Source: Welwitschia mirabilis
Taxonomy: Eukaryota; Gnetophyta; Gnetopsida; Welwitschiales
Assembly: GCA_051453625.1 (NCBI GenBank)
Contig: JBOZIK010000001.1
Coordinates: 62,998,656-63,062,655, forward strand
Direction: 5' to 3'
Length of the DNA: 64,000 nucleotides
Position 1 is the stretch's first letter. The number at the start of each line of letters is the position of its first letter. The notes below the pieces were generated by a model. It was not told the origin of the DNA. It was given only the letters and a program-made list of their open reading frames with translations, and searched no databases. The position numbers were made by a program, and so were the translations under genes. This document shows positions 47,930 through 59,450 of this stretch, piece after piece.

Positions 47930-49010
47930 CTAATTAATATAGGCAAATCATTTACGATTACCTCTAGCCACAAAGCCTAGGAACACCCTCTTGCATGATG
48001 CTAGTATCCATTAATGAAAGGCTAGACTTCAAACCCTCTACTAGCCAACTATTGCCTCATTTTCATGGTCTTGAATCTAAAGGTTCACATTTTCACCTTA
48101 AGGAATTCGAGTACATCTTATTAGCCATCCATCAATATCCTCACTTATGATTCTCTTAGACTTATCTTATTCCCCTTTTCCTTAAAAGAGAAGTGAAATC
48201 CTAGATATACACCTTGACCCTTATTGATTATAAATTGAGAAAACTTGAGTAAAGAATTTATCTCTAAATTCTTTCCTAATCATAAAATATGTTCCATTAA
48301 GAAAGAAATCATGAATTTCTTGAAAACGAATCACAAAAAATCCCCCTAGATCTTAGAACAATTGAAGGACCTTCTATTTAAATGTCTCCAATGATTTAAG
48401 AAAAACGAGTTTCTTATATGATGTATTGTTCACGAATAATCATCAAATAGTTAAAATGATGAGCCGAGGTAATTTTATGAGCATGCCCCTAGAAGAGGTT
48501 TGGAATTATTTAGAAAGTGTAGCTGAGAATTCAAAGAATTGGGAAAAACATACCAAACCCTCAAGATCACATCAGCAAATTTGATCAATAAGTGATTTTA
48601 TAATTTCCAAAAACTTTGAGATAGATAACAAAATAGATGAGCTAGCATAAAGGGTAGAATCCTTAACCACTTTACTTCAACTTTGTCCATGGTCATTAAA
48701 CCCAAATGCTTAATTTGCCATATTAATACCCATGAAGCTACCGAATGCCCCTTCATTTCTGTATTTTAAAACAAAGTTCATGAATAAGTGAATGTAGTGG
48801 AGTAATAATGGAAAAACCCCAAAAATGGCCCATACTTAAACACATATAACCCTGGGTGAAGGAATCACCCTAAATTTTCTTGGAAGCAAGATAATTAAAT
48901 TAATTAACCAAGAAATCCATATCCTTTATCCTCCTCCCATCCATTTCAAATCAACTATTCAAAACCATCACCATTTAACCTATTGAAGAAAATCCTTAAA
49001 ATGTTCACGA
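47930..49010 (+). pseudogene. gag: TE-F gag relict (Athila/Tat type)
   Basis: The frame changes several times, but the blocks are unmistakable and in order. D-Y-L then P-Q-S-L-G-T-P-S-C and F-K-P-S-T-S-Q-L-L-P-H-F-H-G-L-E-S (about 47950-48080); L-K-E-F-E-Y-I-L (about 48095-48125); F-P-N-H-K-I then I-K-K-E-I-M-N-F-L (about 48270-48320); P-L-E-E-V-W-N-Y-L-E-S-V-A-E-N-S (about 48485-48535); a complete-looking CCHC knuckle C-L-I-C-H-I-N-T-H-E-A-T-E-C (about 48710-48750); and L-N-T-Y-N-P-G, stop, R-N-H-P-K-F-S-W (about 48835-48885), the signature S-N-T-Y-N-P-G-W-R-N-H-P-N-F-S-W with Trp turned into a stop. Gag would form the capsid. Non-functional. Confidence 0.85.
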
Positions 49011-49589
49011 AAACACAAACTTAAATAAATCAAAGGCTTGAATAAAGCATAAACCAAACAAATCAAAGACTTGACTGAACAAATAAAAGACTTAAACAAA
49101 GCATAAAATCACTACCCACATCCTTTCATTAATTAATTAAAGAGAAATAGGGAAACTTCCAATGAGTGCTTAAATCCCAAGGAAGTTAGGTTACTAGAAG
49201 AAGAGTCAAACCACTTAGAGTAAATAAAATTAACTTACCTTAGAAGTGATACAAAGATTAACAAAGGGTTAACATAGAGTAAGGACAAGGGGAAAATAAA
49301 AGAAAAAGACATAACTCCTTACTAAGAACCTTTACCTTTTCTCTAGGCCTTGAATAAAAAAAAGGTAAAAGAATTGCTGCCTACATATAATGAGCCTTTA
49401 CCTTTTCCTTAACATCTTAGAAATGAGAACATTAAGAAACAACAACTTGAGGCCTTAGACATTTTCAAGGAAGTTAAAGTCAACATACCTCTCTTGGAAG
49501 CGATTAAAAAGTTACCTTCTTATACAAAATTCCTTAAAAATATGTGCATTGTAAAAAGAAAAATGAATGTTAAAAGCAAAGCCTTCTTA

Positions 49590-50040
49590 GCCTAGGAAAA
49601 TAGTGTAATGATTCAAAACTAAATTTTGCCTAAGTACAAAGATCTAAGTTACCCCATGATAGGTATTACAGTTGGAGAAAAAAACATTAAGCAAGTCTTA
49701 TTAGATTTGGGAGCAAGTATTAATATTTTATCCCATGATATTTATAAGGAAGTTGACTTAGATGACCTTAAATTCAGTAAAATCCAATTTTAATTAGTAG
49801 AAAATTTCAGTAAATCACCCTTAAGAATAGTTAAGGATGTAATCGTTTAAGTTATTAACTGCTATTTCCTAACTTGATAGTCTTAAAGATGAATATGGAA
49901 AAAATGAAATTTAGTGTTCATCATCTTAAGAGGACCTTTTATTGTAACTTATAACTCTTTAATAAATTTTATGAAGGATCAAACAATAATATCATTTAGC
50001 AACATTATGGTAAACTTAAAGATTTTTAATGTGGTGAAAT
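49590..50040 (+). pseudogene. TE-F aspartic protease relict
   Basis: L-P-K-Y-K-D-P-S-Y-P-M-I-G-I-T-V-G (about 49625-49680) leads into L-L-D-L-G-A-S-I-N-I-L (active-site D-L-G-A-S at 49704-49718, intact). Then come E-V-D-L-D-D-L-K-F, L-V-E-N-F, and L-R-I-V-K-D-V-I-V. This is the Athila/Tat type of retropepsin, which would mature Gag-Pol. Three in-frame stops (after Q-F, after I-V, and after F-L-T) fall at two probable Gln positions and one other. The active site has outlived the rest of the frame. Confidence 0.85.
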
Positions 50041-50049
50041 TACCAAGTG

Positions 50050-50513
50050 ATCTTAAAGAGGCTAATTAACTTCATGAAACTTGAAACTTTGAATGTTCTC
50101 TTCTCAAGCTAAATATCTCCAACTCTTCACTATCATTTGATGATTAATTCTCTGAATATAAATCTTATAGTTATAAACCTATTAAGTCTTTTGTAATAAG
50201 TCATCCTAAAAACTAGTTTTTGCCTAAGGATAATTTTCTCATGAGAACCTTATCACATCATTATCACTCATTTCAAAATTCTCTCAAACCTTTTTATTCA
50301 CTAAATCCATTCTTAGATCATTCCATCAAAACCATAAATAATTCACCCAAGCCATTGAGCCATGCATTTATGTGGCTTAATGATCTAGGTTAAAGGCCCT
50401 CAAAAGAAAAATCAATAATAAGTGATCGCATTATCACCTAAGTAATGGTTAAGATCAAGTTTACTTATAGGTTTTTAAGGAAAAGTACACTTATTTCAAG
50501 TAGGTGGGTTAAT
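50050..50513 (+). other. TE-F post-protease region and TE-G-like 3' end
   Basis: 50050-50400 has short open stretches rich in Ser/Pro/His with no recognised domain. About 50455-50513 (GGTTTTTAAGGAAAAGT, then GTAGGTGGGTTAA) aligns with 57648-57689 just upstream of the TE-G 3' LTR, including its polypurine tract. Confidence 0.5.
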
Positions 50514-51568
50514 GTTGCACTATTAATTTATGGTTATTTAATGGGGTCTTATGAGTTGTTTTGCAGGACATTTATACAAGTTTAAATGCAATTCTAATGA
50601 TTTAAAGATATAAGAAGAAATCTCAGAAATGTGCGATTCTTACCTAGATTTGATGTATTAAAGATATATTCTAATGCACAGAGCTTTGAAAAAGGATCAC
50701 TAAAAAAATGCTAGTTTTTTCTTAAGAAAATAATCAAAGAAGACCGTCATCCCCTCCATTGTCCACATGATAAGCAAGACGATGACTACAGATGTAGACT
50801 ACTGAATCACTACTGAGTCATCATTCTGAGTCATTCTTTGTAATGTATTATTGTACCCATTGTCATCCAGATGATAGTCTAGATGACACTGATATGTAAC
50901 TAATTCTGACAGCGATCTTTGATAATTTTGTCTATTTCATTTATGAGTGTTCCTAGTTGCACCTACTATTTGTCTTTTTCTAGTATGAGTTATTATAAAT
51001 AAACTCCCCTTTGAGTCTCCTTCTCATCTTCGTTTGCACCCAAAATTCTCGTGACAGGAGCTAGAAGAGTTGGAGAACCATCTTGTAGTTTCAAAGAGAC
51101 ATTTCCTTGATGTTGGGTGGGGTTTCCTTCATTAAGATGTGACTACTTTATAATATGGATGTGGTGTGATTTCTAATATAAAACATTTCTTTTTGTGTTT
51201 CGATGTATGAATGATTTTCTCCCTCATAGCTTACATTGCTTGAGATCCGATAACAGTTTCTATTGTGATATAGGTTATGAGGACAACCTTTGTCAAGGTT
51301 ATACTTAAATCATTTAGATGCATTATTATCTCCTTTTTCTAGATTAGCCTTGCACAAGTATGTTTTATTTCATTTTCATGCATTGCACATTATTCCTGTA
51401 GGTTAGGTTACAGTTTTTCTCTCTTAAAAGAAACTCTATTATTTTCATAATTTGGCCTTTAATAGATTATGACATTTGGGTCACTCCTGTCTATATTAGT
51501 ATGTTTTGTTTGTGCATACTATTTGTGATTAATAGGATTCTGTTCATGCATAAATACGCATCACAACA
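50514..51568 (+). repeat. TE-G 5' LTR
   Basis: Starts TGTTGCACTATTAATTTATGG and ends GCATCACAACA. TATA box at 50994. Two copies of the hairpin motif lie at about 50743-50790 and 50862-50895. Confidence 0.88.
50994..51003 (+). promoter_or_regulatory. TATA box in TE-G 5' LTR
   Basis: TATAAATAAACTCCCC; the 3' LTR has TATAAATAAATCCCC at 58172. The likely start of the element transcript lies about 30 nt downstream. Confidence 0.6.
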
Positions 51569-51571
51569 AAT

Positions 51572-51590
51572 TGGTGCTGTTGCCGGGAAA
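51572..51590 (+). other. TE-G primer-binding site
   Basis: TGGTGCTGTTGCCGGGAAA. Only three transitions separate it from TGGCGCCGTTGCCGGGGAA, the aspartate-tRNA complement used by Athila/Tat elements, and two of those are at CpG. Confidence 0.85.
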
Positions 51591-52048
51591 GCCTACTGAG
51601 GACTATAAGGATTATCGTCTTTCAAGTGAGTATATCAGATCTATGTTTGATTATTTATTCATGCAGTATTATTTTATTAGGAACTGTAGGTTTTTTATGT
51701 GTAGTTTTTCCATTTCGGTTTTTTAGATTTAGTTTTCTATAGAAAAATAGTGGTCATCTGCTTTATCATTCCAACAACAGTCAGGACGATAGTGTGTGAT
51801 TTTACTTTTGGTTTTATTTCTTGGATTGTGATTTTTTTAAAATAAATTAGTTTCTATCATCTTCTGCGATGTCTAGAGGACCAGGTGGATGACAGTTCTA
51901 TTTTCTGTGCTTTCTGATTTTTGTTTTAGTTCTACTTCTATTTTTGTTTTTCTATTTTCTATGTGTGTTGTCCTTTTTGTCATCCCTTCTGTCATTTCCA
52001 CGATAGACAGGATGACAGTATGTTATTTTTAATCTTATTTTTTATTGT
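51591..52048 (+). other. TE-G leader with three hairpin motifs
   Basis: Untranslated leader. Hairpin-type motifs at about 51753-51800, 51857-51898 and 51974-52020, the last reading GTCATCCC, GTCATTTCCACGAT and GGATGACAG. Confidence 0.65.
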
Positions 52049-53340
52049 TTGCTATTTGCAAGATGCTGTAATATGACTAATATTAAGAATAAATATCAGA
52101 GAGAAAGGCTGCTGATAGCAAAGAACATTAAAGAAGGACTAGTGAATATAGAAAACAAATTGGAAAAGCAATCTCTAAGTGTACTCAAAACTCCTTCCAA
52201 ATTTATTTTTTCTAAGTCATATTTTATTAACAAAAACCTTATAAAATGAGAAAACCAATTGGCAATGTCGAGTGCCTCCTATAAGCAAAAACAAATCATA
52301 GTATCTTCTACCCCTAATGCAAATCCAACCATAAGAAAATTTTTAGCCAACACGAAATTAGAAATTTCTACNNNNNNNNNNNNNNNNNNNNNNNNNNNNN
52401 NNNNNNNNNNNNNNNNNNNNNNNNNNNNNNNNNNNNNNNNNNNNNNNNNNNNNNNNNNNNNNNNNNNNNNNTTAGAAATTTCAACCCCTTTTGATCTACC
52501 ACCAGGAGATGACGTTGAGCTTAAAAATTTAAATACCTATCCAACTTTTAGTGGATAAGATGATGAGAATTCCTTTCAACACATAGCAGACATAGAATAA
52601 TTAATCCTCACCTCAAGAAATGGAAAGAAAAAAATAAATGATAGAATATATATGGTAATCTTTCCCATGACATTAAAGGGTAAAGTGAAAAATTGGCTAA
52701 AAACCATACCCTATAAAAACTTAAAAACATGGGATCAAGTCTGGGAAATCTTTGTAAAGAGATTTATGAGTAAAGAAGTCATGAGAAAAAGAAAAAAAGA
52801 GGTAATAAACTTTCAAGAAAAACCAAATGAAGATTATGCCTCCACATATGAGCATTTCTTTGTAGCCTACTATTCTAATCTAGTAGATGCTATTTCATCA
52901 ACAGAACTAATATACTATTTTTATAGTGGGCTAACTCCACATACAAAACAACTTGTAGATTTTTCTTATAGAGGAAACCTCATGAACTTTACTCTAGATG
53001 ATGCCTAGAGAAAATTAAAGGAGCTTGTGGAAGTAAGTCAAACTTGGTCAACTCCTAAAGAAAATCCAACTGTAGGCCAACTTATCAAAGACTTAAAAGA
53101 TGTTAAACAACAAAAAGAGGTAAAATCCAATCTTACAGATTCCATAAGAGATTTTACAAAAACCTTGAAGAAGTATGCAGAAACGATCTTAGATGCCAAA
53201 ACAGTAATAAAAAGAAATGTTGTGCTAAACCTCTGATTTATGTGAGGATAATTATCATATTACTAAAACTTGTCCCTTTTTTCAACATACAAAGAAAGAA
53301 CACATGAAGAAGTTTATGCTTTCAACCAACTATCTTAAAA
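52049..53340 (+). pseudogene. gag: TE-G gag relict
   Basis: Open segments 52049-52249, 52259-52558 (with gap), 52652-53008 and 53027-53236 line up into one Gag. The ATG of the conserved start M-T-N-I-K-N-K-Y is at 52073. P-F-D-L-P-P-G-D precedes the capsid part. The segment 52652-53008 matches the retrotransposon Gag domain: F-P-M-T-L-K-G-K-V-K-N-W-L, T-W-D-Q-V-W-E-I-F-V-K-R-F, Y-Y-F-Y-S-G-L. At about 53232-53274, one frame over, D-L-C-E-D-N-Y-H-I-T-K-T-C gives the knuckle, with the first Cys codon read as Ser. The copy in TE-H keeps all four ligands. Stops at 52247, 52556, 53006 and 53234 kill the frame. Confidence 0.8.
52372..52471. other. Assembly gap (100 N) with overlapping flanks
   Basis: TTAGAAATTTC occurs just before and again just after the gap, so the true distance may be zero or negative. 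Confidence 0.98.
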
Positions 53341-53989
53341 CTTTAGAAATAAAAATCAGGTATAACTTAGATTGAATACTTATTTCTAAAATAATTCTCA
53401 ACCTTTTAGAAACTGATTCAAAAACTTAAACTCTCAAATAGGACTATTAAACTTTCAATATCTAAATGATCAACTCACAAACCTTATGAGTGAACTTATA
53501 AGAATAAATACCAGCATAGAAAACATGGTAAACATCTTTCAATAAATAATCCTAGCAAACCAAAGACCTTAAGGAACTTTAGCAATACAACCTTTACTAA
53601 ACCCAAATGAACTATGAAAAGATTATAAGGTTATGACAAGAACTGAACAAGAAATAAACCCTACTCTAAATGAACTTTTCACCTTCCAAAATAACTTTAG
53701 AAATGATGAAGAAGAAGAGGAAGAGGACATAGAGATATTAGAAGATTAAAACTTCCCTTATCTTGGCAAAAAGGAAAAAAAAAAATCCTTCTCAACAAAC
53801 CACCCCTTGACTTGATAGGCTTAATAATAATTCAACTTTCAATAAACATTTAAAAGCCTTGATGAAAAATGTAAGCATAAAATTACCCTTTTAGAAACTT
53901 TTGCAACAAAATCTAGGGTACTAAAAACTTTAAAAATACTTAATAAGAAGAAAATAAAAATGAGTTATTCCAGTAAAGTCTTTCTAGCT

Positions 53990-54457
53990 TAATCCCTTAC
54001 AAATTTAGTATTACAAAAATTACCCAAATTTAAAGATCCAGGAGCACCTACAGTGAACGTTACTGCAGAGGGAAACAAAAAGATCAAAAAATATTTAATA
54101 GAAATTAGAACGAGTGTTAACATTATGCCACTTCACATTTGTAAGAGACTTGGTTTCGAGGATAGAATAAATACTACTCTGATTGTCTTAGAGTTAGTGG
54201 ATACATTAGTTAAGAAACTGTTAGGTGTTATTAAAGATTTGATAATTTAAATTAAATAGGCTTGCTACCCCATAGATGTGATCATCATAGAAGTTGAGCA
54301 TAACAGAGGATACACTTTACTTCTAGGTAGAGCGTTTTGTGCAATAGCCCACTGCATCATTAATACAAGAGCAAGAACAATGAAATGTCACTTTGGAAAT
54401 AGAATGTTTTTAATTAGAGTCTTTAATGTAGCTAAGAAAGATTTAGGTGATGATTAA
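53990..54457 (+). pseudogene. TE-G aspartic protease relict, active site lost
   Basis: L-P-K-F-K-D-P-G-A-P-T-V-N-V-T (about 54015-54065) matches the lead-in of Athila/Tat proteases. The active-site segment at about 54098-54135 reads L-I-E-I-R-T-S-V-N-I-M-P where L-x-D-L-G-A-S-V-N-x-x-P is expected, so the catalytic Asp is Glu and the Gly is Arg. After a stop at 54248-54250 and another at 54257-54259, the frame continues with Y-P-I-D-V-I-I-I-E, L-L-L-G-R-A-F-C-A-I-A and F-N-V-A-K-K-D-L to the TAA at 54455-54457, matching the usual L-L-G-R-P-F-L-A-T block. The protease would process Gag and cannot work here. Confidence 0.8.
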
Positions 54458-54481
54458 ATTAACATTGAAAGCAATATCAAA

Positions 54482-54491
54482 NNNNNNNNNN
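54482..54491. other. Assembly gap (10 N)
   Basis: Short gap after the protease relict. Confidence 0.98.
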
Positions 54492-55700
54492 CAAACCAAC
54501 TTTATTCCTACAACATCACCCACTTGAAGAAAGAGAATGAAAACAAATGAGTATGTGCTTTATGATGATCAACTTAAAAAAGAGGAAGAATAAAACCTTT
54601 AGAGTATGAGGAAGTTCAACTTTTAAAGAAAGATTACGAGGGATATTGTTCGTTACATAAGCCAAAAATTGAAAATCATAATTTGGATGAGAAAAATGTC
54701 TTCAATAGACTTGAACATAATTTTCTTTGTGATGCTCAAAATAAAACTTTTGCATTCTATAAAAATCTTTTATCAAAGTTACCCTTTCTCTTTTCTTTGC
54801 CTTCCAAAATTTATGCTTTAATGTGGTATCATAGAGTGCTCTCTATTACCCCTCTTTTTACCCAATTAATTTTACTTGAAAATAATTGCACATCTCTTAT
54901 ATTTTATCAATTGGTAAATTTCTGGTTTAGACGTTATTTCTCTGAAAATATTAAGACCAAAATAGATCCTTAGTTTTTCCTTCTTTTTTTTTTAATAAAA
55001 GTATGCTTTAGATTTAAATATTGAATAAAATTTGCTTTACTTACTATTTTCTTTTCATTTTTCTATCTCTGATTTCATTTTCTATTTTTAGTTTTTATTT
55101 CTGTTTGTAGTTTTTATCTTCTATTTTCTACAATAATAGTGTATCGTCTCCTCTGTCATTCCCATGATAAGCTAGATGATAGTTAATTTTGTTAAGATTT
55201 CTAGCTTTTTGATAAATTTCTGTGTTTTCTGATATTTTTTTGTTTCTCTATCTCTATCGTCCTGTCTATTGTCTAGAAGACGAATAGGAAGACAGTTAAT
55301 AAAATGTTGATTTTTGTTTTCTATTATTTTGAGAAAATACATTTTTATTTTGACTTGACTGCTTAAGAATTACAAGAAGTTCATGAGCAAAACCATCTAA
55401 ATTTTTTCTTAGCTTTTTTCTTTGAAATATTATTATGACATTACTTGATCATATTTTAAGCATGATTTATGTATTTATTTCCATGATTAGTCTGTTGACT
55501 TAGGCATTTCAGTGGTAAGATTGGATTCACCTAATCTTAATACATTCACACATTCATAAACTTTAATTAAAGGAAGATGCTTTATTTTTTATATTTTTCT
55601 CAATGGTTAAAAGGTCTTAGATTGTTTAAAAGTCTTTTTTTCTATCTTAATATTACGAATTTTACCTTTATATTTTGGAATGTTTGATCATGTAAAATGT
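54492..55700 (+). other. TE-G 3' region, unidentified frame and hairpin motifs
   Basis: A 96-codon open frame (54683-54973) and short frames before it show no RT, RNase H or integrase motif. 55141-55185 and 55255-55297 are two further hairpin motifs (ATCGTC...GATGATAG type), in a setting that repeats the leader's TTTCTATTTTTxGTTTTTATTT wording. This part may be a diverged duplicate of the leader. Confidence 0.5.
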
Positions 55701-55710
55701 TGTTTTGTTC

Positions 55711-55718
<8 letters not shown>

Positions 55719-55785
<67 letters not shown>

Positions 55786-56041
55786 NNNNNNNNNNNNNNN
55801 NNNNNNNNNNNNNNNNNNNNNNNNNNNNNNNNNNNNNNNNNNNNNNNNNNNNNNNNNNNNNNNNNNNNNNNNNNNNNNNNNNNNNNNNNNNNNNNNNNNN
55901 NNNNNNNNNNNNNNNNNNNNNNNNNNNNNNNNNNNNNNNNNNNNNNNNNNNNNNNNNNNNNNNNNNNNNNNNNNNNNNNNNNNNNNNNNNNNNNNNNNNN
56001 NNNNNNNNNNNNNNNNNNNNNNNNNNNNNNNNNNNNNNNNN

Positions 56042-56095
<54 letters not shown>

Positions 56096-56105
56096 GTGAG
56101 AGTGA
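55719..56105. repeat. Long (GA)n microsatellite interrupted by a gap
   Basis: About 33 GA units before and 26 after a 256-N gap (55786-56041), ending in GAGTGAGTGAGAGTGAGTGA. The gap is probably unresolved repeat. Confidence 0.95.
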
Positions 56106-57669
56106 GTGAGTGAAATAAAGACCATGATGTTTTATATTTGTGATATCTCAAAAGCATAGTCATCATGAAGTCCTACTGCAAGTACAGTAGGGCAAATATT
56201 TCTGAGAGGAGCCTTTGCTAGTGTAATATGATAGCTGTGGGAATTTCACTAAGTTGTCAGTTAGTTATGCTTCACAGGTCCTTACTTCTCTGACTATGGT
56301 TGCACTCCTCTCATCATGGATAATAAATTTATATTTAAAATTTGAGGCTTTGGGATCAGTGGTGTTCTTGGTAGTATCAAAGGATTTCTTATTTTCTAGA
56401 CTCTTAGTCTTTCCACATGATCATTTCATTTTTTGAGATTTGAGTATTTGTTTTGAGATAATGGTAGGAGAGTTCATTTTTGAGCAATTCTTTAGTCTGA
56501 TCATTCATTGTTTAAAGCATTTTACTCTCACATCGTCATAATCACTACCTTATCGAATGGAATTTTTGTACATTAGGTCATGTATTTTTCACATCAAGTG
56601 ATGTTATAATTTCTTTCATGGGAATCTGCTAAGTTAAAATATTAGATCAGTGACCTATATTTTGTTTATATTATCTTATATCCATTCTTTTTATTTTCTT
56701 TTGTAGTTTGATTCGTTATTTCAAAGTCATTACCATATTTTCTAAGCATATTTTCCCTTGTTTAAGTTTTTAAAAAATAATAATTTCTTGCTTAGATAAG
56801 TGTTTTCTTCAGATTTTTGGTGTTGNNNNNNNNNNNNNNNNNNNNNNNNNNNNNNNNNNNNNNNNNNNNNNNNNNNNNNNNNNNNNNNNNNNNNNNNNNN
56901 NNNNNNNNNNNNNNNNNNNNNNNNNNNNNNNNNNNNNNNNNNNNNNNNNNNNNNNNNNNNNNNNNNNNNNNNNNNNNNNNNNNNNNNNNNNNNNNNNNNN
57001 NNNNNNNNNNNNNNNNNNNNNNNNNNNNNNNNNNNNNNNNNNNNNNNNNNNNNNNNNNNNNNNNNNNNNNNNNNNNNNNNNNNNNNNNNNNNNNNNNNNN
57101 NNNNNNNNNNNNNNNNNNNNNNNNNNNNNNNNNNNNNNNNNNNNNNNNNNNNNNNNNNNNNNNNNNNNNNNNNNNNNNNNNNNNNNNNNNNNNNNNNNNN
57201 NNNNNNNNNNNNNNNNNNNNNNNNNNNNNNNNNNNNNNNNNNNNNNNNNNNNNNNNNNNNNNNNNCAAAATTTTTTTATTATCCACTCCTTTTTTTTTAC
57301 TCATCAAAATATTTTATAGATCTATATTTTTCAAATCTGATATTACTTAGCTTTGCACTTCATTTAGAAATTTATCCTCTTTTACCTACCTTCTTACTCC
57401 CATTTACTTTCTTTTCTTTATTTTTCAATATGGGACGTATTACTTTTCCTCTGTGGGGGTGGTAGAGATCCATTTTCATGGCTCATTTTCAAAGATTTTT
57501 AACTTAATTTAGGTCTTTTATGATATAAAATTTTACACATTACGCATTACTTATCATTTATCTATGTAATATGTTTTATGAGCCTATTTTATACTTTCAG
57601 ATTTATCTTCTGAAAAACAAATTGGCTTGCAATTATGGTTTTTTCACCTGGTTTTTATCAGGGACTGAT
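56106..57669 (+). other. TE-G 3' untranslated region with a 440-N gap
   Basis: No domain found. The gap is 56826-57265. The small frame 57571-57762 runs straight into the 3' LTR and is chance. Confidence 0.5.
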
Positions 57670-57689
57670 AAAGAGAAAGTGGAGGGTTA
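57670..57689 (+). other. TE-G polypurine tract
   Basis: AAAGAGAAAGTGGAGGGTTA directly before the TG of the 3' LTR. Confidence 0.7.
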
Positions 57690-58758
57690 TGTTGCACTGC
57701 CAATTTGTGGTTATTTGATGGATTTTTATGAGTTGTTTTGTAGGACATTTATACAGGTTTAAGTACAATTATAAGGATTTTAGAAATACAAGAAGAAATC
57801 TTAAAAATATGTATTCTTAACTAGATTTGATTTATTAAAGACACATTCTGATGCACAGAGATTTGGAAAAGGATTACTGAAAAAAATGCTAGTTTCTCCT
57901 CAAGAAAAAGATCAAAGAAGACCTTTGTCTCCTCCATCGTTCACACAATAGGCAAGATGTTAACTATAGATGTGAACTGCTGAATCACTGCTGAGTCATC
58001 ATTCTGAGTCATCCTTTATAATGTATTGTCATTCCCATTATTGTTCAGATGATAGTCTGGATAACACTGATATGTAACTGACTCTGACAATGATCTTTGG
58101 CCATTTCATTCGTTTCATTTATGAGCACGCCTAGCCACACCTACTATTTGTCTTTCTCTACTATGAGTTGTTATAAATAAATCCCCCTTTGACTCTCCTT
58201 CTTATCTTCATGTTCACCCAACATTCTTGTAACAGGAGATTGAGGGGTTGGAGAATCATCCTGTAGTTTTAGAGAAACATTTTCTTGGCGTTGGATGATG
58301 TTTCCTCTATTGAGATATGACTACTTTGTAATATCGATGTGATGTGATTTCTAATATAAAACATTTCTTTTTGTACTTTAATGTATGAATGATATTCTCC
58401 CTCATAGATTATGTTACTTGAGATTAAGTGACAGTTTCTGTTATAATATAGGTTATGAGGACAACCTTTGTCAAGGTTGTGCTTAGATAGTTTACATGCA
58501 TTGTTATTTCCTTTTCCTAGATTAGCCTTACACAAGTGTGTTTCATTTCATTTTGATGCATTACAAGTTATTTCTATAGGTTAGGTTACATTTTTTATCT
58601 CTTGAAAGCAACCCTCTTATTTTCATATTTTTGCCTTCGATGGATTATGACATTTGGGTCACTCCCATCTATATTAGTGTGTTGTATTTGTGCTTACTAT
58701 TTGTGATTAATAGGATTCTACTAAGGACATAAATGTTGCATAAATATGCACTGCAACA
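57690..58758 (+). repeat. TE-G 3' LTR
   Basis: TGTTGCACTGCCAATTTGTGG to GCACTGCAACA; collinear with 50514-51568. TATA box at 58172. Confidence 0.88.
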
Positions 58759-59450
58759 ATTAAGAACACATTCACTTAGAGTCTTTCATTTTGATAAAAC
58801 TTGGTTGAAAAAATGGAATTTACCTTCACATGTGATCTTTAAGTAAAAAGCCTTTAATAAGGATAATATTTGTCTTAATTAGGCTAATGAACTAATAACC
58901 TTCTATAGCACATAAAGATAACTATGGAAAGGTGAAAAAAGAAAACAACATATTTCTTCTTCAAAAGAACCTAACATTAATCACTTAGTTGGTTTTAGTT
59001 AACTACATCCAAGCTATGGACTCTTGTTGAAATGTAGTTCTAACAATTTAATTATGACATGTTTAACTACATCAAGGCTAGAAACACTTACTGTAATGCA
59101 ACATTGATTTCTGCATAAGATAACATACTTAAATCTATTGGAAAAAAAATGTCATAATACTAGATGCTTAATGTGATTTAAAGGCATAACACTAAGGGCA
59201 TATGCAAAGGTAGAAATAGAAAATAAAGAAAGAAAAGGTAGAAATCAGAGGCTTTATGTAAACCATTGTCTTTTAACTTTCATACTTAGGATTTGCATTG
59301 CTTTCTTAAATTCATGCAAGTTTCTTAATTAAAACTTTACTTGGTTGATACCCTGATCCGCTAAAAATACAAAAATATAATGAAGGATTGATAACTTAGA
59401 ATAGTTTGCTCATTTTTTTCATTGGTTTCTAGTTTCACTCCATTGACACA
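58759..59450. other. AT-rich sequence, nothing recognised
   Basis: No coding relict or paired repeat seen between the two LTR elements. Confidence 0.5.

Larger units (their letters stand above)
45558..50513 (+). mobile_element. TE-F: Athila/Tat-type element, gag and protease, hybrid 3' end
   Basis: It starts with an LTR homologous to those of TE-C, in the opposite orientation, followed by an aspartate-tRNA-like primer site and leader. Gag and protease relicts of the Athila/Tat type fill 47930-50040. No RT, RNase H or integrase was found. The last ~70 bp before 50514 match the 3' untranslated end of TE-G, not TE-C, and the next sequence is a TE-G-type LTR. So the element has one kind of LTR on the left and another on the right. 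Confidence 0.65.
50514..58758 (+). mobile_element. TE-G: LTR element with gag and protease, no polymerase
   Basis: LTRs of 1055 bp (50514-51568) and 1069 bp (57690-58758), both TGTTGCACT...CAACA, flank 6.1 kb. An aspartate-tRNA primer site and long leader are followed by a gag relict (52049-53340) and a protease relict (53990-54457). The remaining 3.2 kb to the 3' LTR has no recognisable RT, RNase H or integrase. Gaps of 256 and 440 N are too small for all three if their sizes are right. This would make it a large non-autonomous element of Athila/Tat affinity. No clear target duplication is expected on the left, because the sequence there is itself retroelement. Confidence 0.85.

Noticed and set aside
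55680-56166. Several Arg-Glu or Leu-Ser repeat 'proteins' on both strands
   Set aside because: Translations of a (GA)n microsatellite and N; not genes.
50514-58758. An endogenous virus interpretation of TE-G
   Set aside because: No envelope or movement-protein relict and a plant aspartate-tRNA primer site; an ordinary LTR retrotransposon explains everything seen.
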